Source: Elusimicrobiota bacterium
GTDB taxonomy: Bacteria > Elusimicrobiota > Elusimicrobia > Elusimicrobiales > UBA9959
Reading direction: 5' to 3'
Assembly: GCA_019135865.1 (NCBI GenBank)
Contig: JAGVVD010000008.1
Coordinates: 123,495 to 187,494 of the forward strand
Length of the DNA: 64,000 nt
In this document: positions 63,981 to 64,000 of the stretch, one piece after another
Layout of the letters: the number at the start of each line of letters is the position of its first letter
Position numbering within the stretch: position 1 is the first letter of the stretch
Translations under genes and position numbers: made by a program
Notes under the pieces: generated by a model
What the model was told of the DNA's origin: nothing
What the model saw: only the letters and a program-made list of their open reading frames with translations
The model's database searches: none

Positions 63981-64000
63981 AAGGAGGCAGTATGGAAAGC
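63981..64000 (+). CDS. Start of a plus-strand gene cut by the window end
   Basis: AAGGAGG followed 5 nt later by ATGGAAAGC, at the edge of the window. CTATAAAATAG just upstream is promoter-like. Only three codons (Met-Glu-Ser, from 63992) are visible; the start of the range includes the ribosome site. It probably belongs to the mobile element. Confidence 0.4.

Overview
This is a GC-rich (roughly two-thirds G+C by eye) bacterial chromosome segment, densely packed with mostly housekeeping genes. The best fit is a member of the Elusimicrobiota or a nearby Gram-negative lineage. Pointers are type IV pilins with the GFTLIELLVVVLIIGILA leader present in tandem copies, an adenosylcobalamin-dependent ribonucleotide reductase, ThyX instead of ThyA, outer-membrane beta-barrel proteins, and an ftsQ-ftsA-ftsZ block followed by pilT, cmk, plsC and rpsA. 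The phylum call is inference; no rRNA gene is present.

Layout. 1-6613: glycogen genes (GH57-type hydrolase, glgC), a chlorite dismutase-fold protein, an exported adaptor-like protein, thyX, mazG and a sodium:solute symporter. 6614-7233: a non-coding island with dispersed repeats. 7234-13392: an rluA-type synthase, lgt, HAD and metallo-beta-lactamase enzymes, ftsB, eno and a phosphohexomutase. 13471-17325: exported proteins, a NYN nuclease, tRNA-Leu, psd and pssA (phosphatidylethanolamine synthesis). 17332-23057: a degenerate methionyl-tRNA synthetase, holB, tmk and nrdJ. 23371-28524: a three-gene block consisting of a 1109-residue coiled-coil protein, a coiled-coil ATPase of the histidine-kinase fold lacking the phospho-acceptor histidine, and a tail-anchored receiver protein. 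This is the strongest candidate for an undescribed system. 28596-31979: two near-identical pilins, a two-component system and tRNA-Lys. 32246-43952: cell division, pilus retraction, nucleotide kinases, acyltransferase, S1 protein, TPR protein and a large peptidase/propeller/barrel outer-membrane protein.

43953-45971 is an unusual intergenic locus: an array of a 15-bp motif, an AT-rich island, a winged-helix-like gene whose start codon sits in the same motif, a strong promoter and two DnaA boxes. It could be an operator array or a replication-origin-like element. 45972-49689 encodes two outer-membrane barrels and a TPR protein. 49713-57971 holds three tRNAs, apt, a sigma factor, acylphosphatase, a glycolipid glycosyltransferase, a PerR/peroxiredoxin pair divergent from a CopZ-like protein, a serpin, MerR and HU regulators, a bifunctional nuclease and plsY. 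58016-62132 holds hflX, miaA, a PilZ protein and miaB. 62045-64000 is the edge of a lower-GC mobile element with a large serine recombinase, whose frame runs into the 5' end of miaB.

Recurring themes are lipid synthesis (psd, pssA, plsC, plsY, lgt, GT28), nucleotide metabolism (nrdJ, thyX, tmk, cmk, dNK, apt, mazG), tRNA modification (miaA plus miaB, rluA family) and several family members whose defining catalytic residues are replaced. Several genes carry a -10-like hexamer only 6-9 nt before the start codon, which suggests leaderless transcripts.
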